NCBI RefSeq assembly: GCF_026586795.1
Contig: NZ_JAPFGY010000016.1
Location: 17,726-81,725 of the forward strand
DNA: 64,000 nt
Source of the DNA: Erythrobacter sp. WG
GTDB lineage: Bacteria; Pseudomonadota; Alphaproteobacteria; Sphingomonadales; Sphingomonadaceae
Reading direction: 5' to 3'
In this document: piece by piece, positions 28,123 through 37,447 of the stretch
Layout of the letters: each line of letters starts with the position of its first letter
How positions within the stretch are numbered: the first letter of the stretch is position 1
Position numbers and translations under genes: made by a program
Notes under the pieces: model-generated
Seen by the model: only the letters and a program-made list of their open reading frames with translations
What the model was told of the DNA's origin: nothing
The model's database searches: none

Positions 28123-29255
28123 GACGTGGCTTTCACAGCGGTCGGCTGCGCAGGTGTTGTGTGAACGATGGTGGTCGGCCCGGCGGCGGCTTCGGCGGGC
28201 ACGGTGGCGCGGTCGAAGTGCCCGGTCGCCATCAGCCAGCCCGAGGTGGCCGCGACGAACAGCAGGCTCATCGGCAGGAACACCTTCCACCCAAGGCGCA
28301 TCAGCTGGTCGTAGCGGTAGCGCGGCACGGTCGCCCAGATCCAGCTGAACATGAAGAAGAACATGAAGGTCTTTAGCAGGAACCAGATGATCCCCGGCAC
28401 CATGTAGAGCACCGGAATGTCGAGCGGCGGCAGCCACCCGCCCCAGAACAGCAGCGTGTTCAGCGAGCACATCAGCAGGATGTTCGCATACTCGCCGAGC
28501 CAGAACAGTGCGAAGCTCATTGAGGAATATTCGGTCTGGTAGCCCGCGACGAGCTCGCTCTCGGCCTCGGTGAGGTCGAAGGGCGCGCGCGCTGTTTCGG
28601 CCAGGGATGAGATGAAAAACACCACCCACATCGGGAACAGCAGCGGGTGTACGACATAGGCATTGATGACGCCCAGCCCGAAGCCCTGCTGCGCATTGAC
28701 GATGCCGCTCATGTTGAAGGTGCCGGCGAACAGCACCACGCAGACCAGCACGAAGCCGATCGAGACCTCGTAGGAGATCATCTGCGCCGAAGCACGCATC
28801 GCCGAGAAGAACGGGTACTTGGAGTTCGACGCCCACCCGCTCATGACGACGCCGTAGACGCCCATCGAGCTGATCGCGAGGATGTAGAGCAGCCCGACGT
28901 TGATGTCGGACACCACCACGCCCGCGTCAAACGGGATCACCGCCCAGGCCGCGAGCGCGACCGTGAAGGTGATGATCGGTGCGATCAGGAAAATGCCCTT
29001 GTTCGCCGCGGAGGGGATGATCGTCTCTTGCAAAAAGACCTTGAGGCCGTCGGCGAAGGACTGGAGCAGGCCGAAAGGCCCGACCACGTTGGGCCCGCGC
29101 CGCATCATGATCGCGCCCAGCACCTTGCGGTCGACATAGATCACCATGGCGACGCTGAACATGACGAGCAGCGAGATGACGATGATCCCCGTCAGCGTCG
29201 CGACGGTCCAGGCCCATTCGTAAGGCAGGCCGAGGGATTGGAAGAAGGCGGTCAC
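28119..29255 (-). CDS. nuoH: NADH-quinone oxidoreductase subunit H
   Basis: 378 residues, eight or more membrane helices. It forms much of the quinone-binding chamber. The signature [19 protein letters not shown] and the acidic loop [20 protein letters not shown] are present. The start is GTG 29255 ([13 protein letters not shown]). Its Shine-Dalgarno GGAGG (29263-29267) is the outer edge of an intergenic palindromic repeat. A hydrophilic C-terminal tail (about 30 residues, Ala/Thr-rich) follows the last helix. Confidence 0.96.
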   Translation of the reverse strand: MTAFFQSLGLPYEWAWTVATLTGIIVISLLVMFSVAMVIYVDRKVLGAIMMRRGPNVVGPFGLLQSFADGLKVFLQETIIPSAANKGIFLIAPIITFTVALAAWAVIPFDAGVVVSDINVGLLYILAISSMGVYGVVMSGWASNSKYPFFSAMRASAQMISYEVSIGFVLVCVVLFAGTFNMSGIVNAQQGFGLGVINAYVVHPLLFPMWVVFFISSLAETARAPFDLTEAESELVAGYQTEYSSMSFALFWLGEYANILLMCSLNTLLFWGGWLPPLDIPVLYMVPGIIWFLLKTFMFFFMFSWIWATVPRYRYDQLMRLGWKVFLPMSLLFVAATSGWLMATGHFDRATVPAEAAAGPTTIVHTTPAQPTAVKATS

Positions 29256-29262
29256 TTACATT

Positions 29263-29397
29263 CCTCCCCGGCACGGGGAGGGGGACCACGAAGTGGTGGA
29301 GGGGCACCCCGCCCGGTTCAATTCATCAGATTTGCGGAGCAGCCGCACTGGCCCCTCCACCATGCTGCGCATGGTCCCCCTCCCCTGAAGGGGGAGG
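29263..29397. repeat. Long inverted repeat between nuoG and nuoH, supplying the nuoH Shine-Dalgarno
   Basis: The arm 29263-29304 (C-rich and G-rich blocks around GACCACGAAGTGGTGG) is matched in inverted orientation by 29352-29397. Both arms carry a GGGGGACCA core and a GGTGGAGGGG end. The 47-base centre is unrelated. Within each arm there is a further small hairpin. The outermost bases (CCTCC on plus, GGAGG on minus) lie seven bases before the nuoH GTG. This looks like a dispersed repeat inserted in the operon and partly recruited as a ribosome-binding site. Confidence 0.85.
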
Positions 29398-29410
29398 ATT
29401 TGGTGCGCGG

Positions 29411-31426
29411 TCATTCCGCGGCCTCCTTGACGTCAGCCCCGTGCAGCAGCTCGTCCGAGCAGCGCTGCATCACCTCGCTCGCGCGGGCGATGGGGTTGGT
29501 GAGGTAGAAGTCCTTGATCGGATAGGCCGCAAGCTCGCCCTCGAACTTCGCGCCGCTGTCCGCCTTCGGGAGCACGCCGTAATCGGCGAGACCCTCTTCG
29601 CCCAGCGCGGGGACGGCGGCGATCATCTTCGCCTGAAGCTCGGAGAAGCTGTCGAACCCGACGGTGACGCCCAGCGCATCGGCGAGCGCACGCAGGATCG
29701 TCCAGTCCTCGCGCGCGTCGCCCGGGGCGAAGACGGCCTTCTCGGCGAATTGCACCCGGCCTTCGGTGTTGACGTAGGTCCCGTCCTTTTCGGCATAGGA
29801 GGCGCCGGGCAGGATGATGTCGGCGTGATGCGCGCCCCTGTCGCCGTGGTGGCCGATATAGACCTTGAGGCTCCCCGCGTAGGGCGCATAGTCCATCTCG
29901 TCCGCGCCGAGGCTGAGCAGCACCTTGGGCGAAGCGGCGGCGATCTCGCCCATCCCGCCCGCAAGCGTGAAGCCGAGCATCAGCGAAGCCATGCGCGCTG
30001 CGGAAATGTGCAACACGTTGAAGCCGTTCCACCCCTCACGCACCAGATCGAACTTGTCGACCAGCTTGAGCGCCGCCGGAAGCGCGCCCTTGGCGAGCGC
30101 CGCCGGCCCGACAATCACCGCCGGGCGCTGGGCCGACTTCATGACGTCACCCAGTTCCTTGGGCACGCGGTTGAGAATCTTCAGGTCATTGCCGAGGAAG
30201 GTCGCAGGGTAAGTCGGATCCCACTTGGGGCCGATGATGTAGATCTTGGCCCCCGCCTTCACCGCCTTGCGCAGGCGGACGTTGAGCAGCGCCGCTTCCC
30301 AGCGAACATTGCTGCCCACGATCAGGATCGCGTCGGCGCTCTCGATCCCGGCGAAGGTGCTGTTGAAGTTCACCGCGGCGAGGTTCGACACATCATAGGT
30401 CATGCCGGTCTGGCGCGCTTCGATGAGCTGCGAGCCGCAGGCATTGACCAGCGCCTTGGCGGCAAACATCGTCTCGGCATCGAGCATGTCGCCCGCCACG
30501 GCCGCGATGCTGGCCTTGTCACCTTCGAGCGCGGCGACGATCATCCCGAAAGCCTCGGTCCACTCGGCGGGCTGGAGCTTGCCGTCACGGCGCACCCAGA
30601 CGCGGTCCAGTCGGCGCTTGCCGAGACCGTCGACTTGGTAGCGACCCTTGTCCGACAACCACTCCTCGTTGACGTCGTCGTTGATCCGCGGCAGCGCGCG
30701 CATCACCTCGCGGCCGCGCGATTGCAGCGTGATGTTAGCGCCCACCGCGTCCGAAACGTCGATGCTGAGCGTCTTCTTCAGCTCCCACGGCCGCGCCTCG
30801 AAGGCATAGGGCCGTGAGGTGAGCGCGCCGACCGGGCACAGGTCGATGACGTTCGCCGACAATTCATGCGCCGCCGCCTGCTCCAGATAGGTCGTGATCT
30901 GCATATCTTCGCCGCGATAGAGCGCGCCGATCTCGTCCACGCCCGCGATCTCCTCGGAGAAGCGCACGCAGCGGGTGCAATGGATGCAGCGGGTCATGAT
31001 CGTCTTGATCAGCGGGCCCATGTACTTCTCGGTCACCGCGCGCTTGTTCTCGTGATAGCGCGAGCCGCCGCGGCCATAGGCGACCGCCTGATCCTGAAGA
31101 TCGCACTCGCCGCCCTGATCGCAGATCGGGCAATCGAGCGGATGGTTGATGAGCAGGAACTCCATCACGCCTTCGCGGGCCTTCTTGACCATGGGCGAGT
31201 CGGTGCGGATTTCCTGACCCTCGGCAGCCGGCAGCGCGCAGGAGGCCTGCGGCTTGGGCGGCCCGGGCTTCACTTCGACCAGACACATGCGGCAATTGCC
31301 CGCGATGGAGAGGCGTTCGTGATAACAGAAGCGCGGGATTTCCTTGCCCGCCAGCTCGCACGCCTGCAACACAGTCGCGCCCGCCGGGACCTCGATTTCC
31401 TGACCGTCTACGGTGACTTTAGGCAT
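29411..31426 (-). CDS. nuoG: NADH-quinone oxidoreductase subunit G
   Basis: 671 residues. The N-terminal part carries the [2Fe-2S] site (CYHERLSIAGNCRMCLVEV), the His-Cys [4Fe-4S] site (HPLDCPICDQGGECDLQ) and a further [4Fe-4S] site (CIHCTRCVRF). The rest is a molybdopterin-oxidoreductase-like domain without cofactor function. ATG 31426 with GGGAG upstream is chosen over TTG 31435. It follows a small membrane gene rather than nuoF directly. Confidence 0.96.
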   Translation of the reverse strand: MPKVTVDGQEIEVPAGATVLQACELAGKEIPRFCYHERLSIAGNCRMCLVEVKPGPPKPQASCALPAAEGQEIRTDSPMVKKAREGVMEFLLINHPLDCPICDQGGECDLQDQAVAYGRGGSRYHENKRAVTEKYMGPLIKTIMTRCIHCTRCVRFSEEIAGVDEIGALYRGEDMQITTYLEQAAAHELSANVIDLCPVGALTSRPYAFEARPWELKKTLSIDVSDAVGANITLQSRGREVMRALPRINDDVNEEWLSDKGRYQVDGLGKRRLDRVWVRRDGKLQPAEWTEAFGMIVAALEGDKASIAAVAGDMLDAETMFAAKALVNACGSQLIEARQTGMTYDVSNLAAVNFNSTFAGIESADAILIVGSNVRWEAALLNVRLRKAVKAGAKIYIIGPKWDPTYPATFLGNDLKILNRVPKELGDVMKSAQRPAVIVGPAALAKGALPAALKLVDKFDLVREGWNGFNVLHISAARMASLMLGFTLAGGMGEIAAASPKVLLSLGADEMDYAPYAGSLKVYIGHHGDRGAHHADIILPGASYAEKDGTYVNTEGRVQFAEKAVFAPGDAREDWTILRALADALGVTVGFDSFSELQAKMIAAVPALGEEGLADYGVLPKADSGAKFEGELAAYPIKDFYLTNPIARASEVMQRCSDELLHGADVKEAAE

Positions 31427-31444
31427 TGCATGCAACTCCCGCCT

Positions 31445-31636
31445 TCATCCCCACCCCGCCGGCAATCGGTCGTAGACCCCGCGTAGCCAGAACTGCGCCG
31501 CAAACTCGAGGATGAGCGCCAGAAGCAGAAGCAAGAAATTTCGCCCTGACGTCATCATAAGCATCGTGAACAACATTGCGCCCACGTTTGCGAACATCAC
31601 GACAACGATAAGGATTTTGAGCAGTATAACGCTCAT
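31445..31636 (-). CDS. Small membrane protein between nuoF and nuoG
   Basis: 63 residues with two hydrophobic helices (about 4-27 and 34-52) and a short C-terminal tail GVYDRLPAGWG. It lies 18 bases after nuoF and 18 bases before nuoG in the same direction. Base composition is clearly more AT-rich than its neighbours (codons such as ATA, AAG, TTT appear). I do not recognise the family. Position suggests a complex I accessory or assembly protein, but an unrelated insertion is possible. Confidence 0.6.
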   Translation of the reverse strand: MSVILLKILIVVVMFANVGAMLFTMLMMTSGRNFLLLLLALILEFAAQFWLRGVYDRLPAGWG

Positions 31637-31654
31637 CGAAGCCTGCCTTCCGCA

Positions 31655-32947
31655 TTATTCCGCCGCCTCCGCGAACTGCGCGTTATGCTCGTTGATCCTG
31701 CGCTCGAGCTCGGGGCGGAAGTGGCGGATGAGGCCCTGGATCGGCCACGCGGCGGCATCGCCCAGCGCGCAGATGGTGTGGCCTTCGACCTGCTTGGTGA
31801 CTTCCTGCAGCATGTCGATTTCCTCGATCGCCGCATTGCCCGTGCGCAGGCGCTCCATCATGCGCCACATCCAGCCCGTGCCCTCGCGGCAGGGGGTGCA
31901 CTGGCCGCAGCTCTCGTGCTTGTAGAAGTAGGAGAGGCGGCTGATCGCGCGGACGATGTCGGTCGATTTGTCCATGACGATGACTGCCGCGGTTCCGAGG
32001 CCGGAGCCGAGTTCCTTCAGCCCGTCGAAGTCCATCGGCGCATTGCGGATCTGCGCGGCGGGCACCAACGGCACAGACGAGCCGCCCGGAATAACGGCAA
32101 GCAGATTGTCCCACCCGCCGCGAATGCCGCCGCAGTGCTTCTCGATCAGCTCTTCAAAGCTGATGCTCATCGCTTCCTCAACCACGCAGGGCTTTTCCAC
32201 GTGGCCGCTGATCTGGAACAGCTTGGTGCCCTTGTTGTTCTCGCGCCCGAACCCACTGAACCACGCAGCCCCGCGCCGCAAAATTGTCGGCGCAACCGCG
32301 ATGCTCTCGACGTTGTTCACCGTGGTCGGGCAGCCATAGAGGCCCGCGCCCGCCGGGAACGGGGGCTTGAGACGCGGCTGGCCCTTCTTGCCTTCGAGGC
32401 TTTCGATCATCGCGGTCTCTTCGCCGCAGATATAGGCCCCCGCGCCGCGGTGCATGAAGACGTCGAAGTCGTAGCCCGAACCGCAGGCGTTCTTGCCGAT
32501 CAGCCCCGCCGCATAGGCCTCGTCGATCGCCTTCTGGAGCGTCTCGGCCTCGCGGATATATTCGCCGCGGATGTAGATATAGGCCGCCCGCGCGCGCATC
32601 GCGAAGCCGGCGACCAGCGCGCCTTCGACCAGTTTGTGCGGATCGTGGCGGATGATCTCGCGGTCCTTGCAGGAGCCGGGCTCGGATTCGTCGGCATTGA
32701 TGACGAGGAAGCTCGGGCGGCCATCGCGCGATTCCTTGGGCATGAAGGACCACTTCAGCCCCGTCGGGAAGCCCGCCCCGCCGCGACCGCGCAGGCCCGA
32801 GGCCTTGATCTCCTCGATGATCGCGTCCTGCCCGCGCGCGAGCAGCGACTTGGTGTCGTCCCAATCGCCGCGCGCCTGCGCCGCCTTCAGGCTCCAGTCC
32901 TGGAACCCGTAGAGGTTGGTGAAGATGCGGTCCTTATCCGCGAGCAT
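31655..32947 (-). CDS. nuoF: NADH-quinone oxidoreductase subunit F
   Basis: 430 residues. It binds NADH and FMN and carries cluster N3. The FMN/NADH loops are [16 protein letters not shown] and the [14 protein letters not shown] segment; the [4Fe-4S] site is [15 protein letters not shown] with a distal Cys ([10 protein letters not shown]). ATG 32947 is chosen because AAAGGTGG lies in front; GTG 32956 would overlap that site. The gene overlaps the preceding small membrane gene by 14 bases. Confidence 0.96.
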   Translation of the reverse strand: MLADKDRIFTNLYGFQDWSLKAAQARGDWDDTKSLLARGQDAIIEEIKASGLRGRGGAGFPTGLKWSFMPKESRDGRPSFLVINADESEPGSCKDREIIRHDPHKLVEGALVAGFAMRARAAYIYIRGEYIREAETLQKAIDEAYAAGLIGKNACGSGYDFDVFMHRGAGAYICGEETAMIESLEGKKGQPRLKPPFPAGAGLYGCPTTVNNVESIAVAPTILRRGAAWFSGFGRENNKGTKLFQISGHVEKPCVVEEAMSISFEELIEKHCGGIRGGWDNLLAVIPGGSSVPLVPAAQIRNAPMDFDGLKELGSGLGTAAVIVMDKSTDIVRAISRLSYFYKHESCGQCTPCREGTGWMWRMMERLRTGNAAIEEIDMLQEVTKQVEGHTICALGDAAAWPIQGLIRHFRPELERRINEHNAQFAEAAE

Positions 32948-33122
32948 TGCTGCCACCTTTGTTTTTGGCGCGCCTGATGCGCACCAGCGAAATCACCTGG
33001 AAGACGAGGCCCAATCCCATTAGGACCACGCCCATCTCCTTCTGCCCCACCGCGCTCAGCACCGCCCCTCCGGCAAAGCCGGTGAGGCCGAGGATCGCGA
33101 TGAGGAGCGTCAGCGCGTTCAT
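32934..33122 (-). CDS. Small membrane protein C, between nuoE and nuoF
   Basis: 62 residues: two hydrophobic segments (about 3-24 and 30-48) and a strongly basic end ([10 protein letters not shown]). Its ATG overlaps the stop of the 47-residue gene (ATGA) and its end overlaps the nuoF start by 14 bases. The tight overlaps argue that it is translated. Family not recognised. Confidence 0.62.
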   Translation of the reverse strand: MNALTLLIAILGLTGFAGGAVLSAVGQKEMGVVLMGLGLVFQVISLVRIRRAKNKGGSNARG

Positions 33123-33262
33123 GCGAACGCCCCCTGCGTGTACGCCACGGCGAGCGCGCCGAGGATCAGCACGATCAGCCCCACGCGCAGCAGCCCCGCC
33201 ACCACCTTGAAGGCGATGAAGCCGAGCAGCAGCGCGACAAGGATGGGGGCGACGCTGCTCAT
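33119..33262 (-). CDS. Small membrane protein B, between nuoE and nuoF
   Basis: 47 residues, nearly all hydrophobic, with two closely spaced helices (about 4-22 and 26-42). It is linked by ATGA overlaps on both sides to the neighbouring small genes. A longer upstream frame exists but would run deep into the 56-residue gene. Family not recognised. Confidence 0.6.
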   Translation of the reverse strand: MSSVAPILVALLLGFIAFKVVAGLLRVGLIVLILGALAVAYTQGAFA

Positions 33263-33429
33263 CCCGCGTCCTTGCTTCCCAGCAGGCGACTGAGTGCCCC
33301 GAACCCGCCGAACAGGAAGCCGAGGATGGCCCACACCACCCAGCTATCGCCGCTGATCCATTCCCACACCGCGAGGACAAGGAACATCAGACCGACGATG
33401 CCACCGCCGAGTTCAGCCTTTTTCGCCAT
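33259..33429 (-). CDS. Small membrane protein A, between nuoE and nuoF
   Basis: 56 residues: short basic N-terminus (MAKKAELGGG), one helix (about 9-26), a Trp-rich turn (WEWISGDSWVVW) and a second glycine-rich helix. Its ATG overlaps the nuoE stop (TGATG) and its stop overlaps the next ATG (ATGA). This makes a chain of three coupled small genes between nuoE and nuoF. Family not recognised. Confidence 0.62.
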   Translation of the reverse strand: MAKKAELGGGIVGLMFLVLAVWEWISGDSWVVWAILGFLFGGFGALSRLLGSKDAG

Positions 33430-34097
33430 CACCACTCGCCCCGGTAATCGTGGTTGGCATCGACCATCGCAGTCAGCGTCGTCGGCCCGCCCGCTGGCTC
33501 GGAGGTGTGACGGCCCGGCTCCTGCGTGCCGGTCTTCGGTTGCTGCCCCGCCGCCAGCGCATCGAGCACCGCGTCGAGGCGCTCGGGGGTCAGATCCTCG
33601 TAATTGTCGTCGTTGATCTGGACCATCGGCGCGGTGGCGCAATTGCCCATGCATTCGACTTCGGTGAAGGTCCAGAGGCCATCGGCCGAGACCCCGCCCT
33701 TCACCATGCCGCGTTTCTTGCAGGCGGCCATGATCTCGTCCGAGCCACGCAGCATACAGGGCGTGGTGCCGCACACCTGCACGTGGAATTTGCCGACGGG
33801 CTTCAAGTTGTACATGAAGTAGAAGCTGGCGACCTCGAGCACGCGGATCACCGGCATGCCCAGATACTTGGCGACATATTCGATCACCGGCAGCGGCAGC
33901 CAGCCCTGCGTGTCCGTTTCCGCGCCGACCTGCCGCTGGGCAAGATCGAGCAGCGGCATCACCGCCGAGCGCTGGCGCCCTTCAGGATACTTGGCGATGT
34001 GCCAATCGGCGGTTTTCTTGTTCTCCGGCGTCCACGCAAAAGCACCCCAGCGGGCGCGCAGTTCGGGGGTGTCGGGTGCGGGGGTACGGTCAGCCAT
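33429..34097 (-). CDS. nuoE: NADH-quinone oxidoreductase subunit E
   Basis: 222 residues. It holds the [2Fe-2S] cluster N1a through the thioredoxin-like motif CGTTPCMLRGSDE and the pair ECMGNCATAP. It has a longer C-terminal tail (about 45 residues after LDALAAG) than E. coli NuoE. ATG 34097, preceded by GGAAG, is chosen; ATG 34103 is an alternative. Its beginning overlaps the end of an 86-residue membrane gene. Confidence 0.95.
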   Translation of the reverse strand: MADRTPAPDTPELRARWGAFAWTPENKKTADWHIAKYPEGRQRSAVMPLLDLAQRQVGAETDTQGWLPLPVIEYVAKYLGMPVIRVLEVASFYFMYNLKPVGKFHVQVCGTTPCMLRGSDEIMAACKKRGMVKGGVSADGLWTFTEVECMGNCATAPMVQINDDNYEDLTPERLDAVLDALAAGQQPKTGTQEPGRHTSEPAGGPTTLTAMVDANHDYRGEW

Positions 34098-34350
34098 AAG
34101 CATCTTCCATCGAATTGCGTTCGGCGCGCCGCGCCTCGATCCGGGGATAGGCGAAGCCCAACCACAGCGCGTTCCATACCACCACCGGAACGAACCCGAG
34201 CCATTCGGAAAGCGGCAGTTCGAGCGGCAGTTTGATGAACCCGGCATAATCGGCACAGGTCGCCGCGAACCAGCCCGCGCTTAAGACCGAAATCACGGTC
34301 TTCCAGCGCGTCGAAAACGCATCGGCCCGGTCGATCAGATCGTCGATCAC
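34090..34350 (-). CDS. Small membrane protein between nuoD and nuoE
   Basis: 86 residues starting at GTG 34350, which overlaps the nuoD stop (GTGA). It has two predicted helices (about 17-35 and 50-69), an [19 protein letters not shown] segment and a charged C-terminus ([17 protein letters not shown]). The end overlaps the nuoE start by eight bases. The coupling on both sides suggests co-translation with complex I. Family not recognised. Confidence 0.62.
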   Translation of the reverse strand: MIDDLIDRADAFSTRWKTVISVLSAGWFAATCADYAGFIKLPLELPLSEWLGFVPVVVWNALWLGFAYPRIEARRAERNSMEDAYG

Positions 34351-35558
34351 CGGTCGCACTCCCCGAACACCACGTCGATCGCGCCCAGAATGGCGGTCGC
34401 ATCTGGCAGCATGTGGCCCTTGGACATGAAGTCCATCGCCTGAAGGTGCGAGAAGGCGGTGGGGCGGATCTTGCAGCGGTAGGGCTTGTTGGTGCCGTCG
34501 CTGACGAGATAGACGCCGAACTCGCCCTTGGGGCTTTCGGTCGCCACGTAGACCTCGCCCGCCGGCACGTGGAAGCCTTCGGTGTAGAGCTTGAAGTGGT
34601 GGATCAGCGCTTCCATCGACTGCTTCATCTCGCCGCGCTTGGGGGGCACGACCTTGGTGTCGGTGGAGGCGATCGGGCCGCCCGGCATGTCGCGCAGGCA
34701 CTGGCGGATGATCTTGGCGCTCTCGTAGACTTCCTTCACGCGCACCATGAAGCGGTCGTAGCAATCGCTGTTGGTGCCGACCGGGATGTCGAATTCCATT
34801 CGGTCATAGACATCGTAGGGCTGGCTCTTGCGCAGGTCCCACGGAATGCCCGCGGCGCGGATCATCGGGCCGCTGAAGCCCCAGGCGATCGCGTCCTCGC
34901 GCGACACCACGGCGATGTCGACGTTGCGCTGCTTGAAGATGCGGTTGTCCATGACGAGGCTCATCGCGTCCTCGAACAGCTGGAAGAAGCGGTTGTCTAG
35001 CCAGTCGCCGATGTCGACCAAGAGCTTCTCCGGCACGTCCTGGTGGACGCCGCCCGGGCGGAACCATGCGGAGTGCATGCGTGCGCCCGAGGCCCGCTCG
35101 AAGAAGTTGAGGCAATCCTCGCGCAGGTCCATGATCCACAGGTTCGGCGTGAAGGCGCCGACGTCGAGGATGTGCGCGCCCATGTTGAGCATGTGGTTGC
35201 AGATGCGGGTCAACTCCGCGAACAGCACGCGCAGGTATTGCGCGCGCAGCGGCACCTCGAGGTTCAGGAGCTTCTCGATGGCGAGCACGTAGCTGTGCTC
35301 CATGCACAGCGGCGAGCAGTAGTCGAGCCGGTCGAAATAGGGGAGCGCCTGGAGGTAGGTCTTCTGCTCGATCAGCTTCTCGGTGCCGCGGTGGAGCAGG
35401 CCCACGTGCGGGTCGATCCGCTCGATCACCTCGCCGTCGAGCTCCATGACCATGCGCAAGACGCCGTGGGCCGCAGGGTGCTGGGGGCCGAAGTTGATCG
35501 TGTAGTTGGTGATCACCTCACCGGTGGTGGTCAGCGATTCCTCGCGTTGCATGCTCAT
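34347..35558 (-). CDS. nuoD: NADH-quinone oxidoreductase subunit D
   Basis: 403 residues. This 49-kDa-type subunit forms the quinone site together with NuoB and NuoH. Motifs are [39 protein letters not shown] and the C-terminal [12 protein letters not shown]. NuoC and NuoD are separate genes here, unlike the fused NuoCD of E. coli. Starts four bases inside the nuoC stop region (ATGA). Confidence 0.97.
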   Translation of the reverse strand: MSMQREESLTTTGEVITNYTINFGPQHPAAHGVLRMVMELDGEVIERIDPHVGLLHRGTEKLIEQKTYLQALPYFDRLDYCSPLCMEHSYVLAIEKLLNLEVPLRAQYLRVLFAELTRICNHMLNMGAHILDVGAFTPNLWIMDLREDCLNFFERASGARMHSAWFRPGGVHQDVPEKLLVDIGDWLDNRFFQLFEDAMSLVMDNRIFKQRNVDIAVVSREDAIAWGFSGPMIRAAGIPWDLRKSQPYDVYDRMEFDIPVGTNSDCYDRFMVRVKEVYESAKIIRQCLRDMPGGPIASTDTKVVPPKRGEMKQSMEALIHHFKLYTEGFHVPAGEVYVATESPKGEFGVYLVSDGTNKPYRCKIRPTAFSHLQAMDFMSKGHMLPDATAILGAIDVVFGECDR

Positions 35559-36346
35559 CGGCCACCCTCCTTCGAGGTGGGATCGGGGGCGCCGGGGGCG
35601 GGCTTGCCGGTGTCCTTCTGCTCGGGCCCCGGAGGCGAGACCTTCTCGGCGGCAGCCTTGTCGGCAGCCTTGCCCGCGCCGGTCTGCGCCGGGCTGTCGG
35701 TGGTCTTGGGCTCGGCCACGTGGGGCGTCCCGCGCGATTTCTCGTCACCCGGCAGCACGTAGTCGGCGCCTTCCCAAGGTGAGAGGAAATCGAAGGTCCG
35801 CATCTCCTGCGGAAGCACGACCGGTTCGTACACCACGCGCTTTTCCTCCTCGGAATAGCGCAGTTCGGTGTAGCCGGTCATCGGGAAGTCCTTGCGGAAC
35901 GGGTGCCCCTCAAAGCCGTAATCGGTGAGGATGCGGCGCAGATCAGGGTTCCCTGAGAAGGTCACGCCGAACATGTCGAACACCTCGCGCTCGAGCCAGC
36001 CCGCGTTGGGCCAGAGCGTGGTGACGGTCGGCACCGGGGTGTCTTCGCTGGCCGAGCACTTCACCATCACGCGGTGGTTCTTCGTCAGGCTCTGGAGCAT
36101 GTAGACGACTTCGAAGCGCTCAGGGCGGCTGGGGTAGTCGACCCCGGCAATCTCCATGAGCTGCTGGTAGGCGTGGGTGTCGCGCAGGGTCTCGAGCACG
36201 CGCGCGATCGCCTCGCGCTGGACGCGGAAGATCACCTCGCCGTGGGCCTCGTGCGCCTCGATCAGCCAGACGCTGATCGTCTCGCTGATGGCGTCGATCA
36301 CGCCCTCGTTCGAAGCGAACTTCGGGGCGGAGTGGAGAACGGTCAT
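35555..36346 (-). CDS. nuoC: NADH-quinone oxidoreductase subunit C with extended C-terminal tail
   Basis: 263 residues. The 30-kDa subunit core ends near residue 200 with the signatures [20 protein letters not shown] and [12 protein letters not shown]. It is followed by about 60 low-complexity residues rich in Pro, Ala, Lys and Asp ([15 protein letters not shown], then repeated PGP/PAPGAP), which the E. coli or mitochondrial subunit does not have. Read at ATG 36346. Its stop overlaps the nuoD start. Confidence 0.95.
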   Translation of the reverse strand: MTVLHSAPKFASNEGVIDAISETISVWLIEAHEAHGEVIFRVQREAIARVLETLRDTHAYQQLMEIAGVDYPSRPERFEVVYMLQSLTKNHRVMVKCSASEDTPVPTVTTLWPNAGWLEREVFDMFGVTFSGNPDLRRILTDYGFEGHPFRKDFPMTGYTELRYSEEEKRVVYEPVVLPQEMRTFDFLSPWEGADYVLPGDEKSRGTPHVAEPKTTDSPAQTGAGKAADKAAAEKVSPPGPEQKDTGKPAPGAPDPTSKEGGR

Positions 36347-36356
36347 GGCCTCGCCC

Positions 36357-36935
36357 TTATCTCTCAATCGTGCCGACGCGGCGGATCTTCCGCTGCAGCT
36401 GCATGACGCCGTAGAGGAGCGCCTCGGCCGACGGCGGGCAGCCGGGGACGTAGATGTCGACCGGCACGATGCGGTCGCAGCCGCGCACCACCGAGTAGGA
36501 ATAGTGGTAATAGCCGCCGCCATTGGCGCACGAGCCCATCGAGATAACGTACTTGGGGTCCGACATCTGGTCGTAGACCTTGCGCAGCGCCGGGGCCATC
36601 TTGTTGCACAGCGTGCCGGCGACGATCATCACGTCCGACTGACGCGGGGAGGCGCGCGGCGCGGCGCCGAAGCGCTCCATGTCGAAGCGCGGCATGTTCG
36701 CGTGGATCATCTCGACCGCGCAGCAGGCAAGGCCGAAGGTCATCCACCACAAGGAGCCGGTGCGGGCCCACTGGAACAGCTCCTCGGTGGAGGTGACGAG
36801 GAAGCCCTTGTCGGTGACCTCGGTCTGGAGAGCGTTGAAATAGGCCGGGTCCGGCCCGCGCACACCCCCCGCCGGAGCGTTGGTGAGCGCGGAGATGTCG
36901 GGCAGACCCTGGGGAGGAGAAACGGTGTTGGTCAT
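36357..36935 (-). CDS. nuoB: NADH-quinone oxidoreductase subunit B
   Basis: 192 residues. It carries cluster N2, ligated by the tandem cysteines of [12 protein letters not shown] and by GSCANGG and the [14 protein letters not shown] motif. An N-terminal extension of about 50 residues precedes the conserved core, as in other alphaproteobacteria. ATG 36935 overlaps the nuoA stop (ATGA). Confidence 0.97.
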   Translation of the reverse strand: MTNTVSPPQGLPDISALTNAPAGGVRGPDPAYFNALQTEVTDKGFLVTSTEELFQWARTGSLWWMTFGLACCAVEMIHANMPRFDMERFGAAPRASPRQSDVMIVAGTLCNKMAPALRKVYDQMSDPKYVISMGSCANGGGYYHYSYSVVRGCDRIVPVDIYVPGCPPSAEALLYGVMQLQRKIRRVGTIER

Positions 36936-37339
36936 TCCCAATCCAAAGCCCCCTTCTTCCATTCGTAAGCGAGGCCGACCGCGAGGATGAACAGGAATAC
37001 CATCATGCCCCCCCACCCGGTCCAGCCGGTGACGTCGAGGCTCACCGCCCAGGGAAACAGGAAGGCGGCCTCGAGGTCGAAGACGATGAAGCTGATCGCC
37101 ACAAGGTAGAAGCGCACGTCGAACTGGCTGCGCGCGTCCTCGAAGGCGGGGAAGCCGCACTCGTACTCGGAGAGCTTCTCGGCATCGGGATTGTGCACGC
37201 CGGTGAGGCGCGAGACTGCCATCGGCGCGAACACGAAGAGCACCGAGAGCCCGAGTGCAACGAGCACGAACAACAGTATCGGGAGATACTGGCTGAGATC
37301 GACCACGATAATGTCCAAGCTATTAATCCCGCGCGCCAC
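36932..37339 (-). CDS. nuoA: NADH-quinone oxidoreductase subunit A
   Basis: 135 residues, three membrane helices, with the family loop [20 protein letters not shown] and [15 protein letters not shown]. The first gene of the operon. The start is uncertain: GTG 37339 gives the full frame, but TTG 37318 or a GTG shortly after would also keep all conserved residues. The operon promoter should lie in 37340-37410; I could not pick it out reliably. Confidence 0.93.
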   Translation of the reverse strand: MARGINSLDIIVVDLSQYLPILLFVLVALGLSVLFVFAPMAVSRLTGVHNPDAEKLSEYECGFPAFEDARSQFDVRFYLVAISFIVFDLEAAFLFPWAVSLDVTGWTGWGGMMVFLFILAVGLAYEWKKGALDWE

Positions 37340-37416
37340 CTAGGCTTCTAGCGCGCCCCACGCAAGGGTGCGACTCAGCGAAAAGCCCGGAGGTGTGTTG
37401 CAGGTAATGGAACACA

Positions 37417-37439
37417 GCTTGCGGCGCCTTGCCGCAAGC
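37417..37439 (-). terminator. Hairpin downstream of the aldehyde dehydrogenase gene
   Basis: GCTTGCGGC (37417-37425) and GCCGCAAGC (37431-37439) form a perfect nine-base stem with a five-base loop, eight bases past the dehydrogenase stop. No T run follows on either strand, so it may be an imperfect terminator or a 3' stabilising hairpin. Confidence 0.5.
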
Positions 37440-37447
37440 CCCCCTAT

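Noticed and set aside
37340..37447. A nuo operon promoter
   Set aside because: Several weak TTGxxx-like hexamers exist but none with a convincing partner at 16-18 bases, so I do not call one.
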